Source: Paenibacillus maysiensis
GTDB taxonomy: Bacteria > Bacillota > Bacilli > Paenibacillales > Paenibacillaceae
NCBI RefSeq assembly: GCF_000520815.1
Contig: NZ_ASRY01000319.1
Coordinates: forward strand, 17,563-81,562
Length of the DNA stretch: 64,000 nt
Direction: 5' to 3'
A model generated the notes under the pieces. That model was not told where the DNA came from. It was given only the letters and a program-made list of their open reading frames with translations, and made no database searches. A program made the translations under genes and the position numbers. Below are positions 62,735 to 64,000 of this stretch, piece by piece. Position 1 is the stretch's first letter. Every line of letters starts with the position of its first letter.

Positions 62735-64000
62735 TTAAGGCTTGGAGGCTTGCGGTTGAGTAGGCGGGAACCAGACATGACGCAGATCCACCCACCCCTG
62801 ACTATTGAAGGAAACACCGCGCACAGAAGGAAGATATGCTGTCTGGACTGGCTTTTCATATAAGATATGGAGCTGATGCTCATGAATAAGTCGGGTTTCG
62901 ATATGCTCGAATTGACGCGCCCTGACCGTATGATCCGCTTCTCGTGCAATATCTCGCAGCAGTCTTTCGATATCAACGCGGCTATGCGGCTCGACATGCC
63001 CGGAAACATTGAGATACAGATCGAACAGGCGCAATTGCTCATCACGGTCACGAAACAGAGAAAAGATGATCAGGTCCGACTCCATACGGATGGAGGAGCT
63101 TTTGAATTCATTCATGGATGCGGCCACGATGTTACAGGTATACCCGCACGATTCCAGCTGGGATGCGACCCGGTCTGCATCGGCTCTATACTCGGGAATG
63201 GTGGCAATTTGCAACGTTGCCGGGGGTTCATACGAATCGTCGGATGCATCCACCATCGGAGGGAGGCGGCGATGATCCAGACATGCCACGATACGGGCAC
63301 GTACTTCCGGGTTACGTAACGGCCCATCCTTGTGGGTATTGCATGTGATAAATTTACGCACCGAAGCCGCCGAGTGAATCTGACTCCATGCAGTATCCGT
63401 GTTCCCGGCCAATACGGGATTGTGGATGATATGAAAAGGCGAAGCCGTATCTGCGGTATCTGCCGCCGATTCTGGCTTGGCCGCCCACGGGAGCTGAACA
63501 ATTTCCACCCGGTCGAGATGAGCGCGGCCTTGAAAATAAGGAGCGAATGCCTCCAGTATGCATAAGCTCTCGTTCATCTCCGTGACCTTAAAAGCCCCTG
63601 TGCCAACAGGGCGGATGCCAAAGGCCGCTTCACCTGCCTGATTCAGCTCACGGGGTACGATGGCGGCACGACTGGTACACAGGAAGGAGAGAAACAGCTC
63701 GTTCGGTTCCGTCAGCTCGAAACGTACCATTGTCGGACTTAGCGCCTGTACGTGCTTGATCTGACGAACGATAAAATGGTACAGTCTCCGTCCTGGCGCG
63801 CGAATCAGCCGTTCAAAAGTATAGACCACATCCTCGGCGGTCAGTATTTTGCCGTTATGGAACAGCACTTCCTTACGCAAGAAAAAGGTCCATTGCGTAC
63901 GGGTAGCGTCTACTTCCCAAGCGTGCGCCAGTCCCGGTAAAATCTCACCGCTCTCGTTCGCCCGCCGGGCCAGCCCGTCAAAGACATGGCTGGGTACGAA
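62735..64000 (-). CDS. SgrR/SBP_bac_5-type protein (5' end beyond the window)
   Basis: At least 421 codons; the frame stays open to the right edge. The visible part is a family 5 solute-binding domain: FVPSHVFDGLARRANESGEI then LRKEVLFHNGKILTAEDVVYTFERL, EPNELFLSF and GIRPVGTGAFKVTEM. It ends PSVRGVSFNSQGWVDLRHVWF. The mid region is shortened relative to transport binding proteins and there is no lipobox in view. Low identity and SGR-like ending suggest an SgrR-type regulator, which carries an N-terminal HTH before such a domain, but a transport binding protein is not excluded. Confidence 0.72.
   Translation of the reverse strand, partial: FVPSHVFDGLARRANESGEILPGLAHAWEVDATRTQWTFFLRKEVLFHNGKILTAEDVVYTFERLIRAPGRRLYHFIVRQIKHVQALSPTMVRFELTEPNELFLSFLCTSRAAIVPRELNQAGEAAFGIRPVGTGAFKVTEMNESLCILEAFAPYFQGRAHLDRVEIVQLPWAAKPESAADTADTASPFHIIHNPVLAGNTDTAWSQIHSAASVRKFITCNTHKDGPLRNPEVRARIVACLDHRRLPPMVDASDDSYEPPATLQIATIPEYRADADRVASQLESCGYTCNIVAASMNEFKSSSIRMESDLIIFSLFRDRDEQLRLFDLYLNVSGHVEPHSRVDIERLLRDIAREADHTVRARQFEHIETRLIHEHQLHILYEKPVQTAYLPSVRGVSFNSQGWVDLRHVWFPPTQPQASKP

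Overview
The window looks like a chromosomal stretch of a Paenibacillus, most likely of the P. polymyxa group. The reasons are a mid-40s GC feel, strong AGGAGG-type ribosome sites with frequent TTG/GTG starts, YheC/YheD-type spore-coat ATP-grasp proteins, an SLH-domain relic, and an RRNPP receptor followed by a tiny exported pro-peptide in the style of the Paenibacillus AloR/AloP systems. No rRNA, tRNA or CRISPR array was seen.

Layout. 0-3.3 kb: an aldo/keto reductase behind a MerR-type promoter (19-bp spacer), an acetate-family transporter and a secreted beta-helix protein. 3.5-8.3 kb: the most unusual block, a five-gene unit that makes 2-aminoethylphosphonate (PEP mutase, phosphonopyruvate decarboxylase, AEP transaminase) bracketed by two short YheC/YheD-like ATP-grasp ligases; a third ligase paralogue lies at 13.2 kb. 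8.4-13 kb: GIY-YIG protein, WYL regulator, DinB-like protein, a tetR-SDR-crp operon and glutathione peroxidase. 14-22.2 kb: a plastic, relic-rich zone with a membrane acyltransferase, two related small secreted proteins, a decayed IS1182-family element, GNAT and EamA proteins, an SDR/LysR pair, and fragments of csaA and radC.

22.4-31.3 kb: rlmN, a detached pyrK-pyrD pair, a CitA/DcuS-type two-component system facing a 2-hydroxyacid dehydrogenase and an AEC carrier (organic-acid sensing and handling), and mmuM. 31.4-41.3 kb: a large membrane protein carrying a GDYXXLXY motif, an AraC regulator, the rhaBAD rhamnose operon with a nested inverted repeat over its promoter, and xpt-pbuX under a guanine-class riboswitch.

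41.4-55.2 kb: a metal/solute uptake zone. Two paralogous five-gene nickel/peptide-type ABC transporters lie in tandem, the first behind a cobalamin riboswitch (suggesting cobalt), the second behind a perfect 7-1-7 Fur box (suggesting iron-responsive metal or metallophore uptake). They are followed by a three-gene polar amino-acid (cystine-like) ABC transporter. 55.5-64 kb: an Rpn-type nuclease, an SLH relic, asparaginase, a Gfo/Idh/MocA oxidoreductase, a WYL relic, a secreted protein of unknown function, an AloR-like receptor with its overlapping 47-residue pro-peptide gene, and a 5'-truncated SgrR/SBP_bac_5-type gene running off the right edge.

All function calls come from reading motifs by eye; no database search was run. 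Start codons were chosen from ribosome-site spacing and often differ from the longest open frame.
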